Part shown: positions 1 through 6,137 of the stretch, in pieces
How positions within the stretch are numbered: the first letter of the stretch is position 1
Layout of the letters: each line of letters starts with the position of its first letter
IMG/VR virus record: IMGVR_UViG_3300044691_000697
Location: 1-45,969 of that record
DNA: 45,969 nucleotides
Direction: 5' to 3' (one strand)
Source of the DNA: a virus
Notes under the pieces: model-generated
Database searches by the model: none
What the model was told of the DNA's origin: nothing
Seen by the model: the letters and a program-made list of their open reading frames with translations, nothing else
Program-made: the position numbers and the translations under genes

Positions 1-127
1 GCAGCTGGAGAGATTGTTCAATTCAAGTCTTTGTATGATCCAGTCGCAAACGCCACAAAAGTTCCGTGGTGGGTGATCGGTGCGATTGATGATCGAGAAG
101 AATCATTCAATCACAAGGGCTACTTGG
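1..127. repeat. 127-bp terminal overlap (left copy)
   Basis: These 127 bases are identical to 45843-45969. The repeat lies inside one reading frame (the endolysin), and joining the two ends restores an intact 187-residue protein. A length of exactly 127 matches a common assembler k-mer size, so this is best read as the overlap left by closing a circular contig, not as a biological terminal repeat. Confidence 0.95.
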
Positions 128-486
128 GCAACGGGGATCCTTTAAACAAACCGACAAAAGATGTGCCGCGCGGCCGAGGACCATTTAAGTCTTGGTCTGA
201 TGGAGCAATCGATGCAATCCATATCAGTGGTTGGGATATTTTGCCAAGCGGCAGTCATTGGGACATCGTTACTTGTTTGATGAAATGTGAAGCCTACAAC
301 GGTGAAGGTTACGAGCACCGAGGACTCCGTTCTCCTTACATGTTTGGCGGCACTAACATGCAACAGCGTGGGAAGTATCGCGCTGATGGAATCTGGGACG
401 CGAATCAGTGGGATGCGCAACTTGGAGTCGCTGCAATGTTCCTGGCTTTGAAACAATTCTACGGAGTTGATTTAAACGAGGCCTAG
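1..486 (+). CDS. Endolysin, C-terminal 161 residues (continues from 45765)
   Basis: This is the C-terminal part of a 187-residue protein whose start is at 45765, the window having been cut inside the gene. It looks like a phage lysozyme-type peptidoglycan hydrolase: WWVIGAIDDREESFNHKGYLG carries an acidic pair (DDREES) at the place where lysozyme-fold enzymes hold the catalytic glutamate, followed by GNGDPL, an aromatic and His-rich middle (SGSHWDIV) and YNGEGYEHRG. No signal peptide is visible in the whole protein, so release would depend on a holin; holin-like membrane proteins lie just upstream (43265-45009). The exact bond cut is not determined. It ends with TAG at 484-486. Confidence 0.8.
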   Translation, partial: AAGEIVQFKSLYDPVANATKVPWWVIGAIDDREESFNHKGYLGNGDPLNKPTKDVPRGRGPFKSWSDGAIDAIHISGWDILPSGSHWDIVTCLMKCEAYNGEGYEHRGLRSPYMFGGTNMQQRGKYRADGIWDANQWDAQLGVAAMFLALKQFYGVDLNEA

Positions 487-543
487 GTCCTATTGAAATC
501 GGCGAGTGTTGAGTTCACAATCAAGATTCTTGGAGGGCAGATA

Positions 544-1026
544 ATGTTTATAGTGGGAATTTATTTTTGTTTCATATTGATCGTCCTGCTGATGATTTAT
601 TTGCTTTTAGAAAAAATCTTTCGGATCCTTCGAAAGATCCAAAAAAGAAACAACCCGCCACCGGTACAGCCGCCGTCGGTGTCGGTTAACATTTTACTCG
701 ACGGCAAAAAGGGGATTCCCATGAATTTACAAGACAACAAACCGGTGACGGCTGCACTTGAACTCGTCGATGCTGCTGGCAACGTGGCGCCTGGTGCACA
801 ACTTGACGCTTCGCCTGCTCCAAGCTGGCAAATGGACGATGCTTCTTTTGGAAGCCTTGTTCCGGCAGCTGATGGATTGAGCGCAGTGCTCACTCCGGCA
901 GGCAAACTTGGAACTTGTCACATCCAATTCGCAGGCTCTTTGAACGGCGCGCCTGTTCAAGCGGTCTCTGAAGACATCGTGATTGTTCCCGGCCAAGCCG
1001 TATCGATCAAAATGGTTCTTCAGTAA
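544..1026 (+). CDS. Membrane-anchored Ig-like protein of the lysis region
   Basis: A 160-residue protein of unknown function. I chose the ATG at 544 because GGAGGG lies seven bases before it; the frame is open further upstream from a TTG at 493 but without a good ribosome site. Residues 1-23 form one hydrophobic segment, followed by a basic stretch (about 24-37), a proline-rich linker and a C-terminal domain of about 110 residues rich in V, A, G and T (for example GNVAPG and VIVPGQAV), which resembles a bacterial Ig-like beta-sandwich. The topology would place the beta domain outside the membrane or leave the basic face in the cytoplasm; both are possible. It follows the endolysin directly, so a role in lysis or in the virion or envelope is inferred only from position. 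Confidence 0.6.
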   Translation: MFIVGIYFCFILIVLLMIYLLLEKIFRILRKIQKRNNPPPVQPPSVSVNILLDGKKGIPMNLQDNKPVTAALELVDAAGNVAPGAQLDASPAPSWQMDDASFGSLVPAADGLSAVLTPAGKLGTCHIQFAGSLNGAPVQAVSEDIVIVPGQAVSIKMVLQ

Positions 1027-1030
1027 GCGG

Positions 1031-1522
1031 ATGATTTCAATCGTTGACCCTCAGTTTTCGATTGTTGATCAAGTCGATGGGCACCTCTTAATGCGGGGTG
1101 CCCGTCCAACTTCGTTTGAAGCATGTCGAGATCTTAAGGTCGATTCGATCCTAAACCTTGAGGCTGGCTGGTTTGAATTTTTGCACATGCGAAATTTCGA
1201 AGAGGATATGTGGGCCGAAGAGCTCAAGATCGAAATGTTTCATTTACCAATGAGTGATTTTTTTGCACCAGATCCGTCTCTGTTGAGGACGGCGGTGGCA
1301 TTGCTGGTTAAACAGCTCAGGAAGGGCAACGTTTACGTCCATTGCCTTCATGGCATGGATCGCACGGGGATGGTGATTGCAGCGTATGACATCATCGTAA
1401 AGCGTCGTAAACCCGATGTGGCGATAGCCAACATGTATGAGAAGGGCTTTCACAAGATCCCATATTTCTACTGGGCCCCTCAGCTGCAAAAGCTTTCAAT
1501 GGAAAACGTTGATCAAAAATAA
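1031..1522 (+). CDS. Tyrosine/dual-specificity protein phosphatase
   Basis: A 163-residue protein of the cysteine-dependent phosphatase superfamily. The signature CX5R loop is complete: HCLHGMDRTG, with nucleophile Cys105 and phosphate-binding Arg111, followed by T and G as in dual-specificity phosphatases. An upstream acidic loop (DFFAPD, Asp76 or Asp81) could give the general acid. Length and the R-x-S/T-x-F-E start (RPTSFEACRDLKVDSILNL) fit the small bacterial DSP-like group. The ATG at 1031 follows the previous stop by four bases. The substrate is unknown: a phosphoprotein, a phosphoinositide-like molecule or an RNA 5' end are all possible within the superfamily. It is the last gene of the rightward block and faces the leftward block. 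Confidence 0.8.
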   Translation: MISIVDPQFSIVDQVDGHLLMRGARPTSFEACRDLKVDSILNLEAGWFEFLHMRNFEEDMWAEELKIEMFHLPMSDFFAPDPSLLRTAVALLVKQLRKGNVYVHCLHGMDRTGMVIAAYDIIVKRRKPDVAIANMYEKGFHKIPYFYWAPQLQKLSMENVDQK

Positions 1523-1565
1523 AATCAAAAGTATGGCGGCGATTACCATGAAGAATCGGTCGTGA

Positions 1566-1751
1566 TCAGTTGAGTTTTTCATCGGTCATTTCCTTGGCGG
1601 CTCGCCGGATCTTCTGAGCAAGATCAGCGGGAAGTCCGCGTAAGATTTCTCGGCGTCGTTGGCGCCCGATTCGAAACCAATCGATCATCATTTTCTTGCC
1701 GTCTTTGTCGGTCATTTCAATATTGAGAACTGGGACTGTCTTTGTATTCAT
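1566..1751 (-). CDS. Small charged protein, last gene of the leftward block
   Basis: A 61-residue protein with no family I recognise. It is highly charged (KDGKK, RRREILRG, KIRRAAKE) and probably alpha-helical in its second half. Its ATG overlaps the stop of the HNH-like gene in an ATGA, which argues for coupled translation and for its being real. It is the most distal gene of the leftward operon. Confidence 0.6.
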   Translation of the reverse strand: MNTKTVPVLNIEMTDKDGKKMMIDWFRIGRQRRREILRGLPADLAQKIRRAAKEMTDEKLN

Positions 1752-2032
1752 TTTCGCCTCAACTTTCCGTGCTCATCAAAGGTCCAGCCTTTGACGAATA
1801 AATCAATTGCAAGTGCCGGGTGCTTGTCGCAGATCTTGCGCCAGCCGATTTTATGCTGCTCAGTGTGGTGCTCTCGGCAGAGCCGTACGACGTTCCATTC
1901 AACATCATCTCCTCCAGAGCCTCTGGACTTGACGTGAGCGGGGTCAGACGGTCGACCACAAACACAGCAAGGTTTTCCGCGAAAATTGTCCAAGACTTGA
2001 TCATCGTCTACCCTTTTTCGCTTCTCGATCAC
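1748..2032 (-). CDS. HNH-type nuclease-like protein
   Basis: A 94-residue protein with the compact zinc/HNH pattern found in many phages: CxxC (CCVCGRP), a histidine after it (PAHVKSRGSGG), then WNVVRLCREHH with the paired histidines and a final H (EQHKIG). The first CxxC and the later C and H would bind structural zinc, and the HH motif would form the beta-beta-alpha-metal active site. The start is GTG, in a GTGA overlap with the preceding gene's stop. Free-standing HNH proteins of this size commonly sit near terminase genes and help cleave packaged DNA; here it is far from the terminase and in the early-type block, so it may instead attack host DNA. That role is inferred. Confidence 0.7.
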   Translation of the reverse strand: MIEKRKRVDDDQVLDNFRGKPCCVCGRPSDPAHVKSRGSGGDDVEWNVVRLCREHHTEQHKIGWRKICDKHPALAIDLFVKGWTFDEHGKLRRK

Positions 2033-2250
2033 TTCGCTGAGTCTTCGGCGAAGATCCCAAGCTTGGCAGCTTCTTTTGGATTGGATGTGAGCAGATATGC
2101 TCTCGCGGACCAGTCGAGCATTTCGCAGATCTTGACTCCGTTTCGATCCAATTCATCGATCAATGCTGAGTGGATTTCGGCGCGGATCTCGCCCTGGAGA
2201 ATCTTTTTTTTGGCCTTCTGTGGAAGCTTAGGAAGATTTATTTTGGACAT
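2029..2250 (-). CDS. Small hypothetical protein
   Basis: A 73-residue protein with no recognised family. The N-terminus is lysine-rich (KLPQKAKKK) and the rest looks alpha-helical (EIRAEIHSALIDEL). The ATG at 2250 is preceded by AGAGAGG at a normal distance, and its stop overlaps the GTG of the HNH-like gene, so the two are likely translated together. Confidence 0.6.
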   Translation of the reverse strand: MSKINLPKLPQKAKKKILQGEIRAEIHSALIDELDRNGVKICEMLDWSARAYLLTSNPKEAAKLGIFAEDSAK

Positions 2251-2273
2251 TATGGACCTCTCTTTGAAAAATC

Positions 2274-2486
2274 CTAGTAACTCTTTATGGGAGAATCAAT
2301 GGATTTTTTCCTTTCGGTCGCCTTGACCAATCGAAAGTTTTTGAATCCGTTCAATTCAGCCCTCCTCTGGCGCTTGATGCATTCAGACAACGACCCTCTG
2401 AACAGGAGAATAAAAATTGGCTGCGGCCGGTTGAGCCATCCGCTGGCAACGAGATTGTAGGTTACATCCATGTTTCGAGAATGCAT
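2274..2486 (-). CDS. Small hypothetical protein overlapping its upstream neighbour
   Basis: A 70-residue protein of unknown function. It overlaps the end of the 2462-2665 gene by 25 bases, which would normally cast doubt on it, but its ATG has a near-perfect ribosome site (GAGGAGGA six bases upstream) lying inside the coding sequence of the neighbour. The middle (QPIFILLFRG) is hydrophobic and beta-like, the C-terminus basic. I take it as real on the strength of the ribosome site and the packing of this operon. Confidence 0.5.
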   Translation of the reverse strand: MHSRNMDVTYNLVASGWLNRPQPIFILLFRGSLSECIKRQRRAELNGFKNFRLVKATERKKSIDSPIKSY

Positions 2487-2665
2487 GAATCGTCCTCCTC
2501 AAAGCGAGGAATCCTGCCAAGGCCCATATCGATCATCTTTTGACGGACCACTTCGAGATCAGCCGAAGTGATCACATCTAGAGTAGGAAGCCCCTCTTTC
2601 CAGAACCGGGCCACGTATTGATCTGGGTAGTCGACAGGGAATGCGTAAATCACCCACATAGTCAT
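2462..2665 (-). CDS. Small hypothetical protein
   Basis: A 67-residue acidic protein with an aromatic-rich start (MWVIYAFPVDYPDQYVARF). The ATG at 2665 follows AGGAGGAATAATTT, an excellent ribosome site, which is contained in the last codons of the 46-residue membrane protein upstream. A second in-frame ATG lies six bases further in. No family recognised. Confidence 0.6.
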   Translation of the reverse strand: MTMWVIYAFPVDYPDQYVARFWKEGLPTLDVITSADLEVVRQKMIDMGLGRIPRFEEDDSCILETWM

Positions 2666-2668
2666 AAA

Positions 2669-2809
2669 TTATTCCTCCTTTTGGACTTCAGATCTTTGCT
2701 GCCCGATCCAAATGACCGCGATCATAAAGATTGTCGTCACAAGTCCGAATCCCAAGCCAAAATACTCATGAGTCACAACAAATTCCCAAATAGGATTCAC
2801 TTCGTACAT
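2669..2809 (-). CDS. 46-residue single-span membrane protein
   Basis: A very short gene. Translation from the ATG at 2809 gives 46 residues: a hydrophilic start of about 15 residues, one clear membrane segment (about 16-36, GLGFGLVTTIFMIAVIWIG) and a short charged tail ending QKEE. A GGGGGG ribosome site precedes the ATG by seven bases, and the gene fills the gap between its neighbours almost exactly, with the next gene's ribosome site in its last codons. An inner-membrane protein of the early block, such as a superinfection-exclusion or host-takeover factor, is possible but not shown. Confidence 0.6.
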   Translation of the reverse strand: MYEVNPIWEFVVTHEYFGLGFGLVTTIFMIAVIWIGQQRSEVQKEE

Positions 2810-2827
2810 TTTTTTACCCCCCTGTTT

Positions 2828-3009
2828 TTATTTAATTTTCTGCTTTTTCCGAGCGTAGTTGACTGCAATTTGATGTCCTTCTTCCGCCTCCTTCCATGTC
2901 GAATAGCGTTTCTGATATTCGTCGTCCTCTTCGCCGAAGATCATGGTTTCAAAAAGCAATGGAGGACCACTGCCAAACCGATGATCGATGCACAAAAAAA
3001 CGGTCTCAT
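2828..3009 (-). pseudogene. Small phage protein, frame broken (or shifted) at a run of seven T
   Basis: Read from an ATG at 3009, which has AGGAG six bases upstream and overlaps the previous stop in ATGA, the frame gives MRPFF and soon stops. One base back at the T7 run (2994-3000 on the plus strand) opens a frame that runs to TAA at 2828-2830 and reads LCIDHRFGSGPPLLFETMIF and then YSTWKEAEEGH. That pattern (hydrophobic strand, DHxF, GPPLLFETM, RYSTW-EAE-GH) is one I know from small proteins in many phages. Either the true sequence has eight T, or ribosomes slip -1, or a distinct TTG start at 2995 is used. The protein would be about 60 residues. Confidence 0.55.
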
Positions 3010-3272
3010 CGGCGACTCCTAACCAGTGCCTTCACCAAAGCCTCTTGATCCTCGTATCCAAGACCTTGGCGCAAGCGATCGTGGATCTCTTTAACAATTG
3101 ACTGGCAGTTGCTTTGGCAACGGTCCAGAGCCGATACAAGTTGATCAACCGATAGGTGCTCAAACTGGTACGGATCGTCTGCGATCAAGTGACGTGAGCA
3201 AAAATCGCTCCACCAGCCGGCATGGGCAGCTGTAGAAAATAATAATGCTGCTATCAAAATGAGTTTGATCAT
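3006..3272 (-). CDS. Small secreted protein with signal peptide
   Basis: An 88-residue protein with a textbook Sec signal peptide: K3, a hydrophobic core (LILIAALLFSTAA) and an A-H-A cleavage site after residue 18. The mature part is about 70 residues with three cysteines (Cys25 and a CQSNC pair) and helical, charged sequence after that. It would be exported to the periplasm, which is unusual for an early phage gene and fits a superinfection-exclusion or envelope-guarding role; that role is inference. ATG at 3272 overlaps the upstream stop in ATGA. Confidence 0.7.
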   Translation of the reverse strand: MIKLILIAALLFSTAAHAGWWSDFCSRHLIADDPYQFEHLSVDQLVSALDRCQSNCQSIVKEIHDRLRQGLGYEDQEALVKALVRSRR

Positions 3273-3781
3273 CGTCGACCACTCGGCAAAAGAAAGGATC
3301 CGAATCGGCCAGTCGAACTGGTTGCGTCGCCGAAAACGATTGGACCAAGTTTTCGGTCAATGATCCTTGCCGTTCCACTCCAGCTCTGGTTTATCTTTTC
3401 AACCATCACGGTCAGCACATCGATTTTGTTTGGATGATCGACTACTCCATTAGGATACTTGTGACGATTCTTCAGGAATTCATCGGCGTCGGCACCACTC
3501 AGAGTCCAGGACTCAGACATGAAAACGCAAAAATCGGCTCCTATTTCGAGCGCCTTGACCTTGGCAAAAATTGAAAAAGCATCTTTCGATTTTCCAACTT
3601 CAGAAATATCGTCGCCATTGAATTGGGTCCCTACGATATGCGTTTTGCCATCGGGAGCTTGGAGAAAAAGTACCGGCATCAATTCAGCGAGCTGAATCGT
3701 TTCGCCAGCTTGTGCCACAACTTTTCGAATAAGATCCTTCTGGCTGTCAGTCAGATCCAATTGATCGATTGATTTTTTCAT
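3269..3781 (-). CDS. Hypothetical phage protein, 170 residues
   Basis: The frame is open to 3877 but I place the start at the ATG at 3781 (MKKSIDQL), because it overlaps the stop of the upstream gene in ATGA like the neighbours. The middle (IGADFCVFMSESWTL) and the pattern PNGVVDHPNKIDVLTVMVE match an uncharacterised protein that I recall from several phages, in which a beta-strand ends in SE-W. No catalytic motif is evident and no signal peptide. Function unknown. Confidence 0.65.
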   Translation of the reverse strand: MKKSIDQLDLTDSQKDLIRKVVAQAGETIQLAELMPVLFLQAPDGKTHIVGTQFNGDDISEVGKSKDAFSIFAKVKALEIGADFCVFMSESWTLSGADADEFLKNRHKYPNGVVDHPNKIDVLTVMVEKINQSWSGTARIIDRKLGPIVFGDATSSTGRFGSFLLPSGRR

Positions 3782-4128
3782 TTTTTGAGCCCTTCTACTC
3801 GCTTGATAAATCCCTTTTCGAGAGACTTGTCCAAGTGGGTACATGCGTCGGATATGAAAGCCGGCTTGAGCAGCCATGCCGCTTCCGGGTTGTCCATCGC
3901 ACGTTTAAGATCCTGCGCGTACGAAAGAAATTGCTCGGCGAGCTGTCGTCTGTCTTGCATGTGGCGAACGCCAGATATCTTCTCGACTTGCTCCTGCTTT
4001 TCGATCAAGTCTTCGATATGGAAGGCATTGTTGGCCGCATCACAAACGGCGTCACCGGCTTCCTGCTGCTCTGGCGTAACGTCCGCGAGCGCCTGAAACG
4101 AAATTAGAAACATAAAAAGGTATTTCAT
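3778..4128 (-). CDS. Second small secreted protein with signal peptide
   Basis: A 116-residue protein. The frame is open from 4170, but the ATG at 4128 is preferred: it starts with a signal peptide (MKYLFMFLISFQALA, cleavage at A-L-A after residue 15) and is preceded by GAAGGA. The mature part is acidic, helical and has two cysteines (AVCDAAN and ISDACTH), which could form a disulphide in the periplasm. It sits in the same ATGA-linked run as the other secreted protein. Function unknown; an envelope-directed role is inferred from export. Confidence 0.65.
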   Translation of the reverse strand: MKYLFMFLISFQALADVTPEQQEAGDAVCDAANNAFHIEDLIEKQEQVEKISGVRHMQDRRQLAEQFLSYAQDLKRAMDNPEAAWLLKPAFISDACTHLDKSLEKGFIKRVEGLKK

Positions 4129-4159
4129 TTTTTCTTTTCCTTCAAAGTTTAAAAGGCTC

Positions 4160-4182
4160 ACGGCGCCCATAAAAAGCGCCGT
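4160..4182 (-). terminator. Candidate leftward terminator or attenuator hairpin
   Basis: A perfect 7-bp GC-rich stem (ACGGCGC with GCGCCGT) around a 9-base loop lies between the 4192-4419 gene and the secreted protein at 4128. In the leftward direction it is followed by a T-rich but interrupted stretch (CCTTTTAAACTTT), so it may only partly terminate. Confidence 0.4.
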
Positions 4183-4191
4183 TCGCCAAAA

Positions 4192-4419
4192 TTATTTTAT
4201 CGGATCAATTTTTGTCCAAAAACGAAAATGCTTTTCGCCTTCCTTACGAGAACAAAACTTCACACGCAATGTGTTCAAGCTGTTTCTAATACCCATGGCA
4301 TCATCTTTCGGAACAAGAAAAGAATCCCCAGGTTTCATTTTATCAACCAATTTTTTTAGCGCCTTGGTTCTTTGGTTTGTTTTCATAGGTATCGGAACTG
4401 ATTTTTCGATTTTAAACAT
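4192..4419 (-). CDS. Small conserved phage protein (DUF7303-like)
   Basis: A 75-residue basic protein. The layout MFKIEKSVPIP, then DKMKPGDSFLVPKDD, then FCSRKEGEKHFRFW resembles a short family common in phages and integrative elements, in which a 'kMkvGDSFfV' strand is followed by an R-K-E-G turn and an aromatic strand. It may bind nucleic acid, but that is not established. The ATG at 4419 has AGGAG six bases upstream. Confidence 0.6.
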   Translation of the reverse strand: MFKIEKSVPIPMKTNQRTKALKKLVDKMKPGDSFLVPKDDAMGIRNSLNTLRVKFCSRKEGEKHFRFWTKIDPIK

Positions 4420-4429
4420 CCTTCACTCC

Positions 4430-4801
4430 TTATACGGCTTTTTTTGCCGGAGTAATTTGAGCCGTGCTGGAGAACAGAGCCGTCATATCGCCCGACTTGA
4501 TCGCCTTAAACAATTTGTCGGCAACCAATTCTTCGACGCGAACCATGTTCATCTGTGGCAAGAATCCTGGCAAAAAGCCTTGTCCTGGATTTACCTTTTT
4601 CGCTTTGACCTTCTCGATTTTTTGAGACTTCTTCACGACGACTTCTTTTTCAGCTTTCACTTTGTTGGCGCGATATCGAAGATTGTACATCTTGTATTTC
4701 GCCGCCTTGATGTGCTTCTTGCCGCTGATCTTGCCGGATTTTAAGTCTCGCTTGATACGATCGGCTTCGTAGAGAAGCTCTTGTTTGTCTTTGGTTTTCA
4801 T
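4430..4801 (-). CDS. Lysine-rich hypothetical protein
   Basis: A 123-residue, very basic protein. Residues 1-70 are strongly helical and lysine-rich (KISGKKHIKAAKYKMYNLRYR), suggesting nucleic-acid or ribosome contact; the C-terminal part is more ordinary (PGFLPQMNMVRVEELVADKLF). AAGGAGTGAAAG precedes the ATG. No family recognised. Confidence 0.6.
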   Translation of the reverse strand: MKTKDKQELLYEADRIKRDLKSGKISGKKHIKAAKYKMYNLRYRANKVKAEKEVVVKKSQKIEKVKAKKVNPGQGFLPGFLPQMNMVRVEELVADKLFKAIKSGDMTALFSSTAQITPAKKAV

Positions 4802-4804
4802 CTT

Positions 4805-5038
4805 TCACTCCTTGTTAGTGAGCCGTGTGGTGGCTCGGTTTGATTTTAATTTTCGAAGATTCTTAATTGCTGTCGAGAATCTGCGGTTTGGCATTTTGGG
4901 TGCGAGTATCAGAGCCATGCCAGTCTGCTCAAAAATCTTAAGTACGGTACCGCTCCTGAAATTGAATCCGAGAGGGAGTATCAATTTTATTTTCAACTCC
5001 ACTTTGTCTCCGACTTTTATTTCTTGTTTCAGTTTCAT
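4805..5038 (-). CDS. Small beta-rich hypothetical protein
   Basis: A 77-residue basic protein with alternating beta-type sequence (KVGDKVELKIKLILPLGF, SGTVLKIFEQTGMALIL) that looks like a small SH3- or OB-like barrel. AGAAGGAGT precedes the ATG at 5038. It is the second gene of the leftward operon. Function unknown. Confidence 0.6.
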   Translation of the reverse strand: MKLKQEIKVGDKVELKIKLILPLGFNFRSGTVLKIFEQTGMALILAPKMPNRRFSTAIKNLRKLKSNRATTRLTNKE

Positions 5039-5040
5039 GC

Positions 5041-5271
5041 TTACTCCTTCTCATTTGAAAGATCATCGATATGGGCTTCAAGTGATTCAGCACACAGTAA
5101 GACAAGATTCAAAACGTCATCGATGCCGTCCAAATTTATTTTGGCTGTTCGGCCGGGCTCGATAGGAAAGGGCAATCGATCTTCGACAAGGTCAATTCTT
5201 AAAGCTTGAAGACGCTTTTTCAGATCTTCATATTTTTTCAAATCTTTTTTTGCTTCGGTAATTTGGCTCAT
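5041..5271 (-). CDS. Coiled-coil hypothetical protein, first gene of the leftward block
   Basis: A 76-residue protein starting at the ATG at 5271 (MSQITEAKKDL), which has AGGAGAATTCC directly before it; the frame is open to 5313 but without a better site. Residues 1-30 are a likely coiled coil (KKDLKKYEDLKKRLQALR) and the C-terminus is acidic and helical. It is the promoter-proximal gene of the leftward block. The size and helical makeup recall small nuclease-inhibitor or host-takeover proteins, but no family is recognised. Confidence 0.6.
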   Translation of the reverse strand: MSQITEAKKDLKKYEDLKKRLQALRIDLVEDRLPFPIEPGRTAKINLDGIDDVLNLVLLCAESLEAHIDDLSNEKE

Positions 5272-5301
5272 GGAATTCTCCTTTGGTTTTGATCTCATCA
5301 G

Positions 5302-5346
5302 TGCGCGAATCACGCGCAGACAAAATCAGACAGCCGTTGCCGTCTG
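5302..5346 (-). promoter_or_regulatory. Two adjacent hairpins in the leader of the leftward operon
   Basis: TGCGCG (5302-5307) pairs with CGCGCA (5313-5318), and CAGAC (5327-5331) pairs with GTCTG (5342-5346) with further GC pairs inside. In the leftward transcript the second stem comes first and is followed by ATTTTG, like a weak terminator, so the pair could act as an attenuator or a 5' stabiliser ahead of the 5271 start. Confidence 0.35.
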
Positions 5347-5515
5347 GTTTCGTTTCGATCTATGTTCGTTCGGTTTCTGAGACCCATCTGAAGATTGCTC
5401 TTCGAGATTGCAGGGTTCCTCCGTCACCTTCGATTCCTCAGGCCATCACGGCGGGAGGGGAAGGATCTCAAGGAGGGCTGCTTCGGTAACTCAGCACCTA
5501 ACTGCCTATAGATAC

Positions 5516-5544
5516 ATAATGCCATGTTCCATGGAAAATAACAA
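5516..5544 (-). promoter_or_regulatory. Candidate leftward promoter with a dyad in its spacer
   Basis: On the minus strand TTGTTA (5544-5539) and CATTAT (5521-5516) are separated by exactly 17 bases, each matching four of six positions of the sigma70-type consensus. The spacer contains the dyad CCATG-TTC-CATGG (5522-5534), a natural place for an operator. It would drive the leftward block. Confidence 0.35.
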
Positions 5545-5563
5545 GGAAAATTCAAAGGAAAAT
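5533..5563. repeat. Three GGAAAAT repeats at 12-bp spacing
   Basis: GGAAAAT occurs at 5533-5539, 5545-5551 and 5557-5563, that is, every 12 bp, with different 5-bp spacers. They overlap the -35 side of the leftward promoter candidate. Possible operator or iteron array; in one frame they also read as repeated Glu-Asn codons, but that frame lacks a ribosome site. Confidence 0.6.
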
Positions 5564-5640
5564 ATTATAAATCTCATACTGAGAATGCGTATATTCGTTC
5601 TTAGTCTAGTCCTGATGCCTTGTCGCATCTAATCAAACCA

Positions 5641-5669
5641 TTGACGTCTCATTTTGGTCCTGTTTGAAT
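5641..5669 (+). promoter_or_regulatory. Candidate rightward promoter of the modification operon
   Basis: TTGACG (5641-5646) matches five of six -35 positions; after 17 bases TTGAAT (5664-5669) matches four of six -10 positions. It lies 28 bases before the queD start at 5697 and is the best candidate to drive the operon through 9269. Confidence 0.4.
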
Positions 5670-5696
5670 TCAATTGAGAAAATCAGGGGGCTTTCA

Positions 5697-6137
5697 ATGA
5701 AAATCAGCTGCACCAGGATCTTGGAATTCGACGCCGCCCATAGGGTCGTAAATCATGAGTCGAAATGCGCCACTCTGCACGGCCATCGATACAAGGTCGA
5801 AACCACAGCGACCTCGGCGGATCTTGATTCCATCGGCCGCGTGATCGACTTCTCGGTTTTGAAACAAAAACTTGGCGGCTGGCTTGATCGCGAGTGGGAT
5901 CACAACTCGATCATTTTCAAAAAAGATCAGCTGACCATTCAAGCCCTGACTTCGATTCCTCGAAAAAAAGAACCGTTTATTTCTGAGTTCAATCCGACGG
6001 CCGAGAACATGGCTCACTTTTTATTGAATACGATTTGTCCGATTCTTTTTCTCAAAGACGGAATCATCGTCACGCATATCCGAGTATGGGAAACGCCAAA
6101 CTGTTTTGCCGATGCATTCCTTGAGGTGAAGCCGTGA
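5697..6137 (+). CDS. queD: 6-carboxy-5,6,7,8-tetrahydropterin synthase
   Basis: A 146-residue T-fold enzyme that converts 7,8-dihydroneopterin triphosphate to 6-carboxytetrahydropterin, the second step of 7-deazaguanine synthesis. All key residues are present: zinc histidines His15 (FDAAHR), His28 and His30 (LHGHRY), catalytic Cys24, His69 (WDHNS), the PTAENMA motif near 100 and Glu132 in WETPN. The ATG at 5697 is chosen over an in-frame start at 5664 because AGGGGG precedes it and the protein then begins like other QueD proteins. It is the first gene of the operon; its TGA overlaps the GTG of queE. Confidence 0.93.
   Translation: MKISCTRILEFDAAHRVVNHESKCATLHGHRYKVETTATSADLDSIGRVIDFSVLKQKLGGWLDREWDHNSIIFKKDQLTIQALTSIPRKKEPFISEFNPTAENMAHFLLNTICPILFLKDGIIVTHIRVWETPNCFADAFLEVKP

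Larger units (their letters stand above)
5272..5696. other. Divergent intergenic control region (425 bp)
   Basis: No convincing gene lies here. Open frames exist on both strands (for example plus-strand 5408-5632, and a minus-strand stretch near 5250-5350 without a canonical start), but none has a ribosome site. The region separates the leftward small-gene block from the rightward modification operon. It holds leader hairpins, G-rich sequence at 5450-5477, a leftward promoter candidate with a dyad, three GGAAAAT repeats and a rightward promoter candidate. Confidence 0.7.

Noticed and set aside
1-127. A biological direct terminal repeat
   Set aside because: The length equals a standard assembly k-mer and it lies in the middle of a gene that becomes whole when the ends are joined.
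2618-3022. 134-codon plus-strand frame in the leftward block
   Set aside because: Antisense to three tightly packed genes with good ribosome sites.
5240-5356. Minus-strand open stretch reading GNGCLILSARDSRTDE
   Set aside because: It looks protein-like but has a stop just upstream and no ATG, GTG or TTG in a useful place; left as part of the leader.
5450-5477. G-quadruplex in the divergent region
   Set aside because: G-runs are uneven (GGG, GGGG, GG, GG, GGG) with a long loop; not a convincing quadruplex.
5408-5632. Open frame in the divergent region, including a 33-codon end rich in Glu-Asn-Lys from 5531
   Set aside because: No ribosome site before any start; the Glu-Asn codons are explained by the GGAAAAT repeats.
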